Shown: piece after piece, positions 48,761 through 59,410 of the stretch | Numbering within the stretch: position 1 is the first letter of the stretch | How the letters are laid out: each line of letters starts with the position of its first letter | NCBI RefSeq assembly: GCF_014898055.3 | Contig: NW_023600993.1 | Span: 15,094,850 to 15,158,849, forward strand | Reading direction: 5' to 3' | DNA from: Talpa occidentalis | Lineage: Eukaryota > Chordata > Mammalia > Eulipotyphla > Talpidae | DNA length: 64,000 nucleotides | Notes under the pieces: generated by a model | What the model saw: only the letters and a program-made list of their open reading frames with translations | Told to the model about the DNA's origin: nothing | Databases searched by the model: none | Program-made: the position numbers and the translations under genes

Positions 48761-49054
48761 GAGGGGCCTCCCCGGTGGCGCAGCGGTTAAGTGGTTGAGC
48801 GCCACACTGAGAAGCTGTCTGCATCCTCTGCAGTGCCAGTTCGATCCCGGCTGACTTGTGAGGGTCCCATATGGCGCTGCAGACCTCTCCTGTCGTGCCC
48901 GCTGCTCCCCTCAGCAGTGTATTTCGTCGGTCTGCCTGTTCTGCTCCCCGCTCTGGCTCTGGTGAATTCTCTCACCCTCCCGCACTTCTGACCTGTACCC
49001 TAGTTCTTGTATAAAATAAATAAATAAATATTTTTTAAAATTTTTAAAAAAAAA
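48761..49054 (+). mobile_element. tRNA-derived SINE, A head with B-like 3' end
   Basis: The head GGCCTCCCCGGTGGCGCAGC is type A, with a small duplication in the head (GGTTAAGTGGTTGAG). The 3' end CTGACCTGTACCCTAGTTC mixes A and B. Target duplication GAAAAATACAGAAGG at 48746-48760 and 49055-49069. Confidence 0.95.
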
Positions 49055-49069
49055 GAAAAATACAGAAGG

Positions 49070-51007
49070 AGGAGGTGAAGGAGAAGAAGTAACATTTCAA
49101 AAATCCCTCTAGATAACAGAGCAAATTCATTTTTGTAAAATGGTAACAGCTAACCCAGGAGATATCCTATGACATCTACCCCCCAGGGAGACATTCACCA
49201 GTTGGGTAAAAAAAAATCACAGACCTTAGAATCAAAGGATCTAAGAGAAAATAGAAAACAAATGGCCCTCTATTTCATTCATAAAGACCACATAAAAATG
49301 CTAGAATTTTGTTTGTGCCATTAAAAATCCCCTGTGCATTTGTTTTCTGTAATTAGTTTGGACTATGAAGTTCAACCCTTCACCAACTAATTTGCCTCTT
49401 TTTCTACCATGTCAACTTGTCACTACATAACCACCAAGGAAGCCCATTTTAGGAATGTAGAATTTAATACATCCCATTCCCTTTAGCATTTCTCACTAGT
49501 ATTTCTCAATAGGCCCAGTATTTCCAGGTCTTATGTAATGAACTACAGCCAACAGAATAATCTCATTATTTTAGTTCGATCCAAATTCTGTCATTTACTC
49601 AATTATTGTCCCTGATTCCTTGTATAAGTAGATTGGGTATATGTGTCTCCAGTTATTTTGTTGTTTTTGATACTTGAACTACCTTCCGTATTAGCAATAT
49701 CTTTCTTTGCAAAATCAACAGCTCAGTAACAAAGAAAAATTTTAGCTAAACATCATTTTTCTTACAGATTTCAGCCACAAAGGGATAGAGACTGCCATTA
49801 CCATTTATTCATATAGAAAAAAACATTGAGTATAATATAGCCTACCAAAATATAACCTACCAAATAGGACATTTTACTTTTGGACAGTGGGGAAAATCTA
49901 TATTAAGACTCAATGTTGTCTTCCCCTAAAATTCTGCATAAATTAGTTTGCCCGTCCCTTTTTCCTGACATCTATTATTGAAGCCCAGAGCTATTTATTT
50001 AGATCTATTCCCTTAGCCTGTGATTTCATGGCTTGCTTGTGATTGAAAGCTTTCCAAAATCTATTTGGGCCTCTGTTCATCACTCCAGTGACCGCGCATT
50101 AACCTCAGTAACTAGACGGCAGCTACCCAAAGCACACCTGTGTTTGCCCTGCTGCCAGTCATGCACGCCCACACTTTATTACTAAAGCAATTTAAAGAAC
50201 TGTATTCAGAAAAGAAAAAAAAAAATAGTGCTTTGCATTATTTTTCCCTTCAGTTTTCCCATTTCAGTTGGGTGAAACATGCTTGCATGTCCCTCTGTGC
50301 CACCCCATCTGTACATGTACATACACATGTACACAGACACATGTTACATTTATATTGTTCATGTAGCCTTTGGCTGCAGTTATTCACTGACCTGTCTAAT
50401 GCTCCTTCCAAACTAAGAGTTTTTTTATGGCAACAGTCATCTCTCATATGCTTTTAAATCCTTAAATGCAGATTAGTGAGATAATCTAGGAGGAGCACAT
50501 AGATTTAGAAGACCCAGGACGGAGCACTTCAGGCAGAAAAATTGTTAGAGTGAAGGAGAAAAGAAGAGGAGCTAATGAGGCTAAGAAGCAGCAGCCAGAA
50601 GAAAAGGTAAACCTGCCAAATGAATCAAAAGATTATTTACTTAGTAAGGTACCGCTGACCTTCAACTACATGGTACAAATGTGCTTTACTTGCTGAGCCC
50701 CTATGCAACCAAAAATCCTTATAACTTTTGACTTCTCAAAAACTTAACTATTAATAGCCTACTGGTGACCAGAAACCTGGTCAACACACACATATTTTGC
50801 ATGTTATATGTATTGCATACTGCGTTTTTGCAACAAAGTAAGATAGGGGGAGGAATATGATTAAATAAATCATAAGAAAAAGAAAATGCATTTACAGTAC
50901 CAGACCATATTTACTAAAAATAATTCAGAATCTGGACAAACTGTTGGTGTTCTAGAGTTTAGAGAAAACTTTAAATGGTAGTATATCATCTACTCCCATC
51001 CTTAGGA
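49070..51007. other. Intergenic, no gene seen
   Basis: 50310-50345 is a degenerate ACATGT-rich stretch. The rest looks single copy; nothing coding recognised. Confidence 0.4.
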
Positions 51008-51790
51008 ACCACTGGAGACTACAGGCAAGACTCAGACCTAGCCTGGGACTCCAATGTTGACCAGTCAGCTACACATGGACCTGGCATCAAGTTGGGGATC
51101 CAAGGGTCAAAAAGATGACCCCAATGGGACTCAAACTCAGCCTTGAAGCTTACGAAGACAAACAGCCAACCTGAACTAGAGTGAGACAAGAGTCTACCAG
51201 GGTCAACCAACCAGCCCTATCTGAACCAGCCTGGAGCTCCCAAGGCCCAAGTGCCAGCAGCACCTGCACTCAGCCTCAGGCTCGGAGGTCAACCAGCTGT
51301 CACATTCTTGACTGGGACTAAGCGAGTCTCATGAAGGCCAATAGTTGGTCCTACCCTGCCTCACCTTGAGCCTCCCAAGTAAGAGCATCCAACCCCATCA
51401 CGACTTATTCTCTGCCAGGGGTTCCAATGTCAACCTACTTCAGCTGGGTTTCCGAGATTGGCCCGTCAGCCCTTCCAGAACCATCCTCAGTCTGGTGTTC
51501 CAAGGTCGACCAGCCACCTAACCCGGACCAGACCCCAGCCTTGAAATCCCTCAACTGACCAACTGGCCAGACCCAGATTCAGTTGGAGTCTCCTCAGATT
51601 CACCAATGACCCCACCCATACTCATCTCAGCCTAGAGACTCCCAAGGATGTCTAGCAGTTTAGACCCAGACTCAGACCCTACATCTAGCCCTGCAAGTCT
51701 GATGTCAACCAGCTGGCTGGACCCAGACTCAGACCTGGACTTTGACTCAGTGGGACCCTGCGGCCAACAGCCTGCATCCAGCATCTTTCA
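51008..51790. repeat. Highly degenerate minisatellite, unit about 45-55 bp
   Basis: About 16 loose copies of a unit like CCCAGACTCAGACCTAGCC ... GGACTCCAAGGTCAACCAGCTGGCC. Best-preserved copies are near 51030-51070, 51480-51540 and 51655-51780. The block is much more GC-rich than its surroundings. Alternation of CAGACTCAG-type and GTCAACCAGC-type motifs is visible by eye across the whole 780 bp. Confidence 0.7.
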
Positions 51791-51834
51791 GCCAGCAACC
51801 AGGGAGCTGCATGCAGCATGCAAACAGGTAATAT

Positions 51835-52060
51835 GAATAAAACATGCTACTTTCACCTCATACTCACAACACACGAATATATGCTGGGTGCACATAACAT
51901 ACAAGTAGATGTTCCATTCATGTACACCACAGGCATATAACATGCATGACACGTGCTATGGTCATATACACAAACACAGGACTTCAAGATACACAATGCA
52001 TACATGCACACCACATATGTGCCCAAAACATGCTACTTATGCACACTGCATACATACAAG
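51835..52060. repeat. Degenerate CA/CATA-rich repeat
   Basis: Rich in ACACA, CATAC and ACATGC. AAAACATGCTACTT occurs at about 51838 and 52026, suggesting longer-range tandem structure. Confidence 0.6.
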
Positions 52061-52321
52061 GAGAGAAGTAGATCCTGATACCTCCAAGACACCCACAGCA
52101 GTTCTTTGACATCCCCAGGCACAGAAGAAAGGGTGGACAGGCACCAAAAGGAGGCCCTGACTAACACTCCCTTCCCTTTTCTTCCAGAACTCAGGAGGGT
52201 AGGAGCACCACAAGAAAGATTAATGCCTTGCCTGGCCCAGGAGGAAAACAAACACAGTGCCAGTTCAGCGAAGACACCAGAAGACATCGCCAAGGGGAGA
52301 GACTTGCCTTACTCCACAAGG

Positions 52322-52386
52322 GTCCTCCAGTGGCTGCCGATAGATTGACAGCCCTGAGACTAACCCCTGTGCCACCAGGGAAGGCC
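52322..52386 (-). mobile_element. SINE head fragment, type B, no tail
   Basis: On minus GGCCTTCCCTGGTGGCACAGG then GGTTAGTCTCAG and ATCGGCAGCCACTG match the first ~65 bp of the SINE. The body and tail are absent. No target duplication was seen, so it may be a decayed remnant. Confidence 0.6.
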
Positions 52387-53100
52387 AGCACCATACTTTT
52401 TTCAGTTGTGGACTTGTGTATGGTCCACATACAGGCACTGTGCCATATCCTCCTCATATGCTCAGGCCTAAGGTTGGTAATTAACCATATCAGGAAGTGA
52501 AAGCATAGCAGAGCTGCAGCAAAATCAAAATCCAAAACTAGGACCAGGATTTCCATGTACCTGATACATGAAGGCCTTCTGTGTTCTAAGATTAGAACCT
52601 CCCAGAGTTTCCTTGCTTGACTAGCACTTACTTTTCATGCCTCCAAACTGAATCCTGTGAAAGCAGATTTCTCTCCTTTGTCAATTTCCACATTCTATGC
52701 ATTTTTCTACAAAGAATAGGATGAGCCCAGTTCTTTCTCTCTGCTTCCTATTCCATTGTACAATTAAGTCTATTGCACCAACTCCTCAGCCATCTTATAA
52801 AAAGGTAATTCATATGGATATAAAAATCATTTACTACATTAATTCACCCTCTCAAGGTTAACATTATTTACAAAATCTTTAATTTCCCAAAGAATAAAAT
52901 GAAAAGGAAGGAAGAATTTAGTTAATACTGACAAGGATTTATTTGCTGGTTATTGCCTCTTAGCAAATAAAGATGATCATTATTTTCTTTCAAGTAAGAA
53001 AGAAAAGCAAGTAGATGTCTAAGACAGAAAGCATCCAGAAAAGATGCAGAAATCATCTAGGATAATAATAACAAAGTTATTTGGTTAAGGCTAACTAGAA
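52387..53100. other. Intergenic, no gene seen
   Basis: Nothing recognisable. Confidence 0.35.
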
Positions 53101-53114
53101 TAGGTATAAACTGC

Positions 53115-53220
53115 TATCATACCTGTTAACAAATGGGAAAATTATAGCTTGGAATGGTTAATACTTGTCCCCAAGACCATAGATCTACAAATGGTGGACA
53201 TAAAATTTGATAGTCATCTT
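53115..53220 (-). mobile_element. MIR fragment, antisense
   Basis: AAATGGGAAAATTATAGCTTGG, then TTAATACTTGTCCCCAAGACC follows antisense MIR. Confidence 0.65.
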
Positions 53221-53276
53221 AATTTTAAAGCAGAAAATAACTGGTTTCTTATTGCAATGAAAAATATATTCCTTTA

Positions 53277-53570
53277 GGGCCTCCCCGGTGGCGCAGTGAT
53301 TGAGCGCTGGGTTGTGAAGCTGCCCGCAGCCTCTGCAGCGCCGGTTCGATCCCTGGCCGCTCCCCAGCCACCAGAGGAGGGTCCCACATGGCGCGCAGAC
53401 CTCTCCTGCCGCCCACTGCTCCCCTCAGCAGTGTACTTCAGTCCTTCTGCCTGCTCTGCTCCCCGCTCTGGCTCTGGTGAATTCTCTCACCCTCCCGCGC
53501 TTCTGACTGTACCCAGTGCTTGTATAAATAAGTAAAATAAATAAATAAAAAATAAAAATCTTAAATAAAA
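53277..53570 (+). mobile_element. tRNA-derived SINE, type A
   Basis: Near-consensus with intact GGTTCGATCCC B box. Perfect 17-bp target duplication AAAAATATATTCCTTTA at 53260-53276 and 53571-53587. Confidence 0.97.
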
Positions 53571-53905
53571 AAAAATATATTCCTTTAAATCTTGAAACAA
53601 CTCATCTGTCCATAAATATAAGTAGCTGGATACACCTTGGGAGAATGTGGCCTGAAAGCATAGCTTCTACCTCCATTTCTATGCTGGAAAATTTAGTTGT
53701 CAGTATTGATTAGTCAAAAGACATTTCCTTCACAGTCAAGACCATTTTAAATCTTTTAAAAGAGATCAACATCGAATTCTAAAGTGAAGTTCCTTATTTA
53801 CACAGTGATTGTGCACATTTTCTTACCTTTTATAGCTTTTTTTTCTAGGTTCTTTATAATTTTGTATTAACCAGTTCATAGTAGACATTCATTAAATGCT
53901 ACATT

Positions 53906-53934
53906 GAATGGATGAATGAATGAATGAATGAATG
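53906..53934. repeat. (TGAA)n microsatellite
   Basis: About seven units at the end of an L2-like tail (CATTAAATGCTACATTG). Confidence 0.9.
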
Positions 53935-53970
53935 CATATCACTGACCTTTCTCTGACAATATTTTTTTTT

Positions 53971-54134
53971 CAGGGGAGAACGCGAACGCAGTCCCCCACT
54001 ACCACAAATTATGCAGTCGAGTTTCCCACATTTGGGGAAATTGCAGGGGTCAGCACATCCGGAGGCCAATGGATAAGCCTCGCCCTGGGAAAACCACCTT
54101 CATAATCATGGTATCTCCCCTGCCAGGTAAGTAT
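53971..54134 (-). pseudogene. U1 snRNA retropseudogene, full length (164 nt)
   Basis: The minus strand is collinear with spliceosomal U1 snRNA from its first base (ATACTTACCTGGCAGGGG, the 5'-splice-site-pairing end, at 54134 downward) to its last (CCCCTG at 53971). The Sm-site AATTTGTGG is intact. By eye about 7 of 164 positions differ from human U1: two near the 3' stem, one in the GATTTCCCC region, two at the TGCACTCC segment and two in stem-loop I. A run of nine A follows the 3' end (T at 53962-53970 on plus). TCTCTGACAAT is duplicated at 53950-53960 and 54135-54145. The A tail and target duplication mark it as an L1-mediated RNA copy, not a gene with its own PSE promoter. Confidence 0.95.
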
Positions 54135-54223
54135 TCTCTGACAATTTTTTAGGATCTACTCTGACAATTGTTTTGAAACTTGGCTACTTCAATTACCTTT
54201 TTCTGTCTAATAAGTTACCTCAA

Positions 54224-54494
54224 GGGTCTCCCTGGTGGCACAAGGGCTTAAGCACCACACTATGAAACAATCTGCAGGCTCTGCAGCACGAGCTTGATTC
54301 CTGGCCAGCCAGGGAGAAACCCACATGGTGCAGCAGACCTCTCCAACTCGTCCGCTGCTCCCCTCAGTGTATTTCAGTCAGTTTGCCTGCTCTGTTCCCC
54401 ACTCTGTCTCTGGTGAATCCTCTCACACCTCCCCCTCTACATCTCTGGCCTGTACCCCAGCTCTTGTATGCATAAATAAATAAATCTTCAAAAA
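54224..54494 (+). mobile_element. tRNA-derived SINE, type B
   Basis: GGGTCTCCCTGGTGGCACAAG head, B-box relic GCTTGATTCC, and 3' end GGCCTGTACCCCAGCTCTTG. Target duplication AAGTTACCTCAA (54212-54223) and AAGGTACCTCAA (54495-54506). Confidence 0.94.
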
Positions 54495-54734
54495 AAGGTA
54501 CCTCAAAACTTAACTGGTTAGGACAATAATAATTTATTGTTTCTCATAGTTCTGTAGGTTGACTTAGCTCAAGTAGGCAATTTATTTGCTCTTTCTGGTA
54601 ATGGCTAGTTCAACAAGTTGTTACATTCAACTAGAGCTCAGCTAGGGTGTCTCAGTGTTCCTCCAAAGGTTTTATCTCTCTGTATATCCACATGGCATTC
54701 TCCACATCACTAAGAAAAATATCTTACTAATGTT

Positions 54735-55345
54735 TTTCTGGATTTGACCCCAAAATCAAGGGCACCAGAAATAAATATCAAACCAAAAAGCTTCTCACAG
54801 CACAAAACCATCAACAAATTGAAAGGGCAACCAACTGAGTGGGAGAAGACATTACATGTTATATATCCAATCAGGAGTTAATATCTAAGGGCCTCCCTGG
54901 TGGCCTAGGGGTTAAGTCTTAGCTCTATCACCATCATGGCCTGAGTTTGATTCCCAGGCAAGGAACAAAGCCACATGGCACAGCAGACCTCACCTGTCTT
55001 GTTGCTGCTCACCTTAGCAGTGTATTTCAGTAGATCCATCCTGCTCTGCTCCCCACTCTGTCTCTGGTGAATCCTCTCACCCCCCACACCTCTGGCCTAC
55101 ACCCCAGCTCTTCTGTATGAAAATAAAGAAAATCTTTTTTTAAAAAAAGCTAATATCCAAAATTCATACAACTCAATTCTTTAAATGCATCTAAAAATGG
55201 GCAAAAGAAATGAACAGACATTTTTGCAAAGAAGTGATATGGAGGCCCAACAGATACATGAAAAGAAGCTCAACATCACTAATCGTCAAGGAACTGCAAA
55301 TCAAAACCATGGTACGTTATCAGCTTGCTCCACAAGGAAAAATGG
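54735..55345 (+). mobile_element. L1 ORF2 fragment, sense, split by a SINE
   Basis: ACCAAAAAGCTTCTCACAGCA, AAAGGGCAACCAACTGAGTGG and TATCCAATCAGGAGTTAATATC, then, after the SINE, AAAAATGGGCAAAAGAAATG, CATGAAAAGAAGCTCAACATC and CTGCAAATCAAAACCATGG. These are L1 ORF2 C-terminal landmarks. Decayed. Confidence 0.9.
54889..55148 (+). mobile_element. tRNA-derived SINE, type B, diverged
   Basis: Inserted into the L1 at the TTAATATC phrase. Target duplication GTTAATATCTAA (54877-54888) and GCTAATATCCAA (55149-55160). The head is altered (GGTGGCCTAGGGGTTAAG) and the tail is GAAAATAAAGAAAATC. One of the oldest copies here. Confidence 0.92.
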
Positions 55346-55499
55346 CAAGAAATAACAATCATATGGTATTTGTCTCCTTCCCAAACCCCACCAAACAACA
55401 AAATTTTTCTACCTGTAAATCTCAAGAATTCATTTTTTTCTGACAGACATATTCACTATAAAATTTGATGAACCTACTAAGAATTCTGTGAAAATATTT

Positions 55500-55800
55500 T
55501 TTTTTAATGTTATTTTTTCTTTTTTTTTTTTTAAGATTTATTTATTTATTTATACAAGCACTGGGTACAGTCAGAAGCGTGGGAGGGTGAGAGAATTCAC
55601 CAGAGCCAGAGCAGGGAGCTGAGCAGGCAGAAGGACCGAAGTACACTGCTGAGGGGAGCAGCGGGCAGCAGGGGAGGTCTGCGCACCATGTGGGACCCTC
55701 CTCTGGTGGCCGGGGAGCAGCCGGGGATCGAACCAGCGCTGCAGAGGCTGCGGGCAGCTTCGCAACCCAGCGCTCAACCGCTGCACCACCGGGGAGGCCC
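55500..55800 (-). mobile_element. tRNA-derived SINE, type A
   Basis: Intact head and B box (GGTTCGATCCC on minus). An unusually long, impure A/T tail spans 55500-55550 on plus. Perfect 15-bp target duplication TCTGTGAAAATATTT at 55485-55499 and 55801-55815. Confidence 0.96.
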
Positions 55801-55815
55801 TCTGTGAAAATATTT

Positions 55816-57215
55816 CTAACAGGACAAAGTACAAGATAGATGTCTGGACAAATTCTGAATCTAAATTCTGTACCAGTTAACACAACTTCTTAGAGAGTTG
55901 GTATGGGGAGTATCTTTTTTAAAAGGTGTGTACTGATCGGTTCAAGGCATTGATTGATATACATGAGATCTCTCCAGGAGAGAGTGAAAAGGATATCTCC
56001 TCTGCCCAGGTGAAGGTGTGTTCACCTCTCTCTACAGAGTGAAAAAACAGGCAGAGTAATTACAGGTGGAATAAGGACTATAAGCTACAGATTACTCTCA
56101 GGAAACATTTCTGAGTCTAAATGCACTTTTTAATTAGCTCTTCCAATAGCATCATGCTAATTGGTTAATTTGGAAATGATATGAGACCCTGTGTGCTTTA
56201 AAGAAAATCTGTTTGTTGATATATTTATTTGCACCTGAGACTGTCTTATTGCTGGCAGGACAGATATTATTAAAACAGAATCACCTGCTTATTTTAACCA
56301 GCTTTTTTTAACGAACACACATGAATTAGATTATCCCTAGGGTTTCAGGAGGAAGTATTAGCATTTTGAGTGATGGGAAATTGCCACTTAGCTGGGAAAT
56401 AAATGAGCTTTAAATAGATCCCATTATTTTTTACGGGGTTATTATTGTAAAGGTTTCATAATTAAAGAAATGCCCTTCAAGTCTATCCTCATTGTTGGTT
56501 TATGATTGGGGTGTTAACCTGTAACTAGCCCTGCTCTTCACATCAAGTCACAGTGAGTTTTCATAAGAGGTTATTACATAAAATAAAATTACCTTTTATT
56601 GGTCCACATAATATTTCCAACAAGTGTCTCGGTTTGTTAGCTATGCTGTGAAGAAAATGTATTAAGTTTACTTGCCTGGGCTAGGAAATAGTGGCTTTTT
56701 AAAGTTTGTATGGGTTTAACATGTTTTACTATTAAGACAATTATGAATACATTAGAGACATAATTTAGGTGAGAACATGTTATATATTTGGATATTTATA
56801 TATATCACACCTTAATATTTCAAGCTGTTTTACTTCTTTCAGGGAGATGACACTTTATTATCCAAACAAACTCCCCTCTAGCTTACTATCTAAAATGTTT
56901 CTTTCCAGCCTAATTACTGCCATTAAATAATAAAAGAAGAAACTGCTTGGATCATCCTGGATTTCGGAAAGTACAATGGTAAACAATCTCCCCACTCCAA
57001 TCTAACATTCTCCTTTTTTATGAAAGTATTATTGAGCTGGCTGCAGTTAAGCTGCTCTGTGAGCAAAGGCTCATCTCTAAGTTTGGAAATGCTAGGGTGC
57101 CCCCTACCGCCACAAATGGGGAAGCACCGAGACCAAGATTCTGTCCTTGCATTCAAAGAACAAAATCTTCCAGAAAGGATACTTAGCCGAAGTTCGGATA
57201 AGCAATGGTTAGTCA
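55816..57215. other. Repeat-free AT-rich interval, candidate conserved non-coding element
   Basis: Within 56100-56900 no transposon is recognisable, in contrast with most of the window. There are several homeodomain-type TAAT cores (TTTTTAATTAGCTC, GCTAATTGGTTAATT, TCATAATTAAAG). No coding frame. Calling it regulatory is inference from texture only. Confidence 0.3.
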
Positions 57216-57216
57216 C

Positions 57217-57315
57217 ATGCATGCATGCATGGATGGATGGATGGATGGATGGATGGATGGATGGATGGATGGATGGATGGATGGATGGATGGATGGAGGA
57301 ATGGATGGATGGATG
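57217..57315. repeat. (ATGG)n microsatellite with ATGC edge
   Basis: ATGCATGCATGC at the left, then about 20 ATGG units with one GATGGAGGAATGG interruption near 57295-57302. Confidence 0.97.
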
Positions 57316-57609
57316 ATAGAAACAAGTAATAAATCTACCTTAGTATAAATTTTTACAAAATGAAGCCACTTTAATATTCACCTGGTCCAAAGAGCTATTC
57401 ATTAGAACCAAGACAAAGGTTTAGATATTGCATGACCAAAAGTATATGCATATATACATCTTTCTAAAATGGTAGTGCCTATCTTTCGTCATTATTGCAA
57501 AGAGGTATGTAACTGGAGTGGCTCTCTTTCTCTCTGCTACCATCTCTGGCATCTTTCTTGGTGATACCAACATCCATGGAGCTGAATATGCTGGACAGTA
57601 AAGAAAGAC

Positions 57610-57800
57610 ACTTCATAATAAAACATGGTGACCAGGAGGGGAGGGAATCTAATAGACACTGGTGGAGGAATCCTGGTGCTTTGGGGATGGAGGTGGCATG
57701 GTAACATGTATTTGTAGTGGTATGAACCTGAACCCCTAGAAATATCCAGTGTTGTAAATCAACATTACCTCAGTAAACATAACTTCCACAAATAAATAAA
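57610..57800 (+). repeat. Retrotransposon-3'-end-like segment
   Basis: Reads like a LINE 3' UTR: GGGATGGAGGTGGCATGGTAAC, AGTGGTATGAACCTGAACC, GTTGTAAATCAACATTACC. Ends in AATAAATAAATAAG. Family not assigned. Confidence 0.45.
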
Positions 57801-58645
57801 TAAGACTGAGCTGCTATAGCTCATTGCTAAGCATTGCAAGAAAGAAACAATGTAAATGATATTCTCAAAGAAAAAAATAGTATCCAATACAATAAATTGC
57901 ATAGGACCCATATTAAACTTATTTCTCCCAAATTAAGCTCAAAGGTCTGATTTCTGGCTAACTCACATATATTAATGGGCCTCCTGATGAAGCTGAAATC
58001 AATATTTTTCCCCATTACTCTGCTCCCCTCGTACTTGAGGTCTTTGCTAGGGTTGTGGTGACATACACACTAAACTGTGAGCCAGTTTCACAGGGATAAC
58101 TGCTCAGGATTTGGGGTTGGCTTGTATATTCTGTTACATCTTTGATCTTCTAAAATTGAGGTTCATCAGAGACTTGGAGATAAGTCAATATGACTTCAGG
58201 AGCCAGGAAGACTCAAAATGCAGAAAAATGTGCCCTCGCTCCGGCTTACGCCCTCTCTCTCTCTCTTCATCCTCCCACCCCCAAGCATAAAAGGCAAAAA
58301 TAATTGCTGGGAGTTTTAAATCCCTGGGCACTAGAAATTGATTTGTCTTTAATTCATTTTCATTTTATTCAGATTTTGAATTTCAAGGAGCTACAACATG
58401 TGGGCATTAATTTCTCCCTGTAAATTTGGACACGACAGTGTTTGTTCAAACCTGGAGTATGTTTATGAACCTGCACTTAGGACCGGTGTCATTTTCCTCT
58501 TTGCTGCATCCCTCCTGCCTTATGAGACCACATGGCTGGGCATAATTTGGGGTGAGAAATAGAAAGTCCACAAAACGTTCAGCTTTGGCAACTGAATTAC
58601 GTTGAAGTTGAATATATATTATTTTGGCCCATTTTACAGTCTCCC
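57801..58645. other. Intergenic, no gene seen
   Basis: A (CT)n run lies at 58251-58267. 58290-58480 is repeat-free and AT-rich with TTTAATTCATTTTCATTTT. Otherwise nothing recognised. Confidence 0.35.
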
Positions 58646-58649
58646 AGAG

Positions 58650-59410
58650 ATAGTGTTAGTTTGCTAACTGGTCCCCCACACAAAGGGCAAAAAGGAAGGA
58701 GAGGCAGGCCTCTCCACGTTGGTAGGCAGCAGAGTTGGAACCAGCAACAGAACTTTCTTAGAAGTAACTTACTTAGGAGCAGACGTCTACACCCTCTCCC
58801 GGAATCTCAAAGTTTATCAAAAGGCTTGAACCCGGATCAGTCACACACTTAGACCAGTCCCCACAGCACTTGGCTTCTCTGGGCTGTGTGGCGAGGAGAG
58901 CAGCTCCCACCGCCCGCAGGCCGAACATGCGTTCTGAGGACCAGAGAGCTGGGAGGAGTCTAGGGTTGAGCGATCGGCTCCTGGGTCAACCCAGGTCACG
59001 TCCTCTCGGTGACTTTCAGCAATTCTGCGCCCCACCCCCACCAGAGCAGTGCAGCTCCTGCAGCCTTACCCACCAGGCCTGCAGCCAGCAAGGGTTTTCA
59101 CTAAGCATGGGGGTGGCTATCTGGGGGCACTGGAAACAGATCGCGGAAATAATATGGCAACAGGCTAGAGAAACACAGATGAACAGAGTGATGCCCAGAA
59201 TAACAATTTTTTCCATCATAAGCCCCTGTGATTCAAGGCACTGATTTATTAAGTCTCTTAGCTGGGGAGTCACATCATTCAGAGGGTTTGCCTGTGTTGT
59301 CTTGTGATTTACGAAAGATGCTACATTAGCAGACTCATCAGATATGAATACAGGGCATTCTGTTTTGATAATGGCATAGATGCCTCCTTAAAAGGCAGTA
59401 ATAACGTCCA
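58650..59410 (-). mobile_element. Decayed ERV remnant: env-TM-like tail and LTR-like segment
   Basis: On minus, about 59273-59100 encodes a short open stretch with a leucine/isoleucine-rich hydrophobic segment followed by cysteines (VILGITLFICVSLACC). This is compatible with the membrane anchor of a retroviral transmembrane env subunit. It is followed by a G-rich run (59031-59040 on plus is C-rich) and then a TGAAAG start at 59018, as a polypurine tract and 3' LTR would be. The LTR-like part extends to about 58650. The frame is broken; no intact protein. Family not assigned and the call is tentative. Confidence 0.35.

Noticed and set aside
53971..54134. Functional U1 snRNA gene
   Set aside because: A-tail and target-site duplication show it is a retrocopy, and I saw no proximal sequence element upstream.
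57020..57316. 98-codon frame ending in repeated Trp-Met-Asp-Gly
   Set aside because: The C-terminal half is simply the translation of the ATGG microsatellite, and there is no other support.
58890..59040. Small CpG island or promoter
   Set aside because: Only a modest cluster of CpGs over about 150 bp, best explained by LTR-like sequence. No gene start lies nearby.
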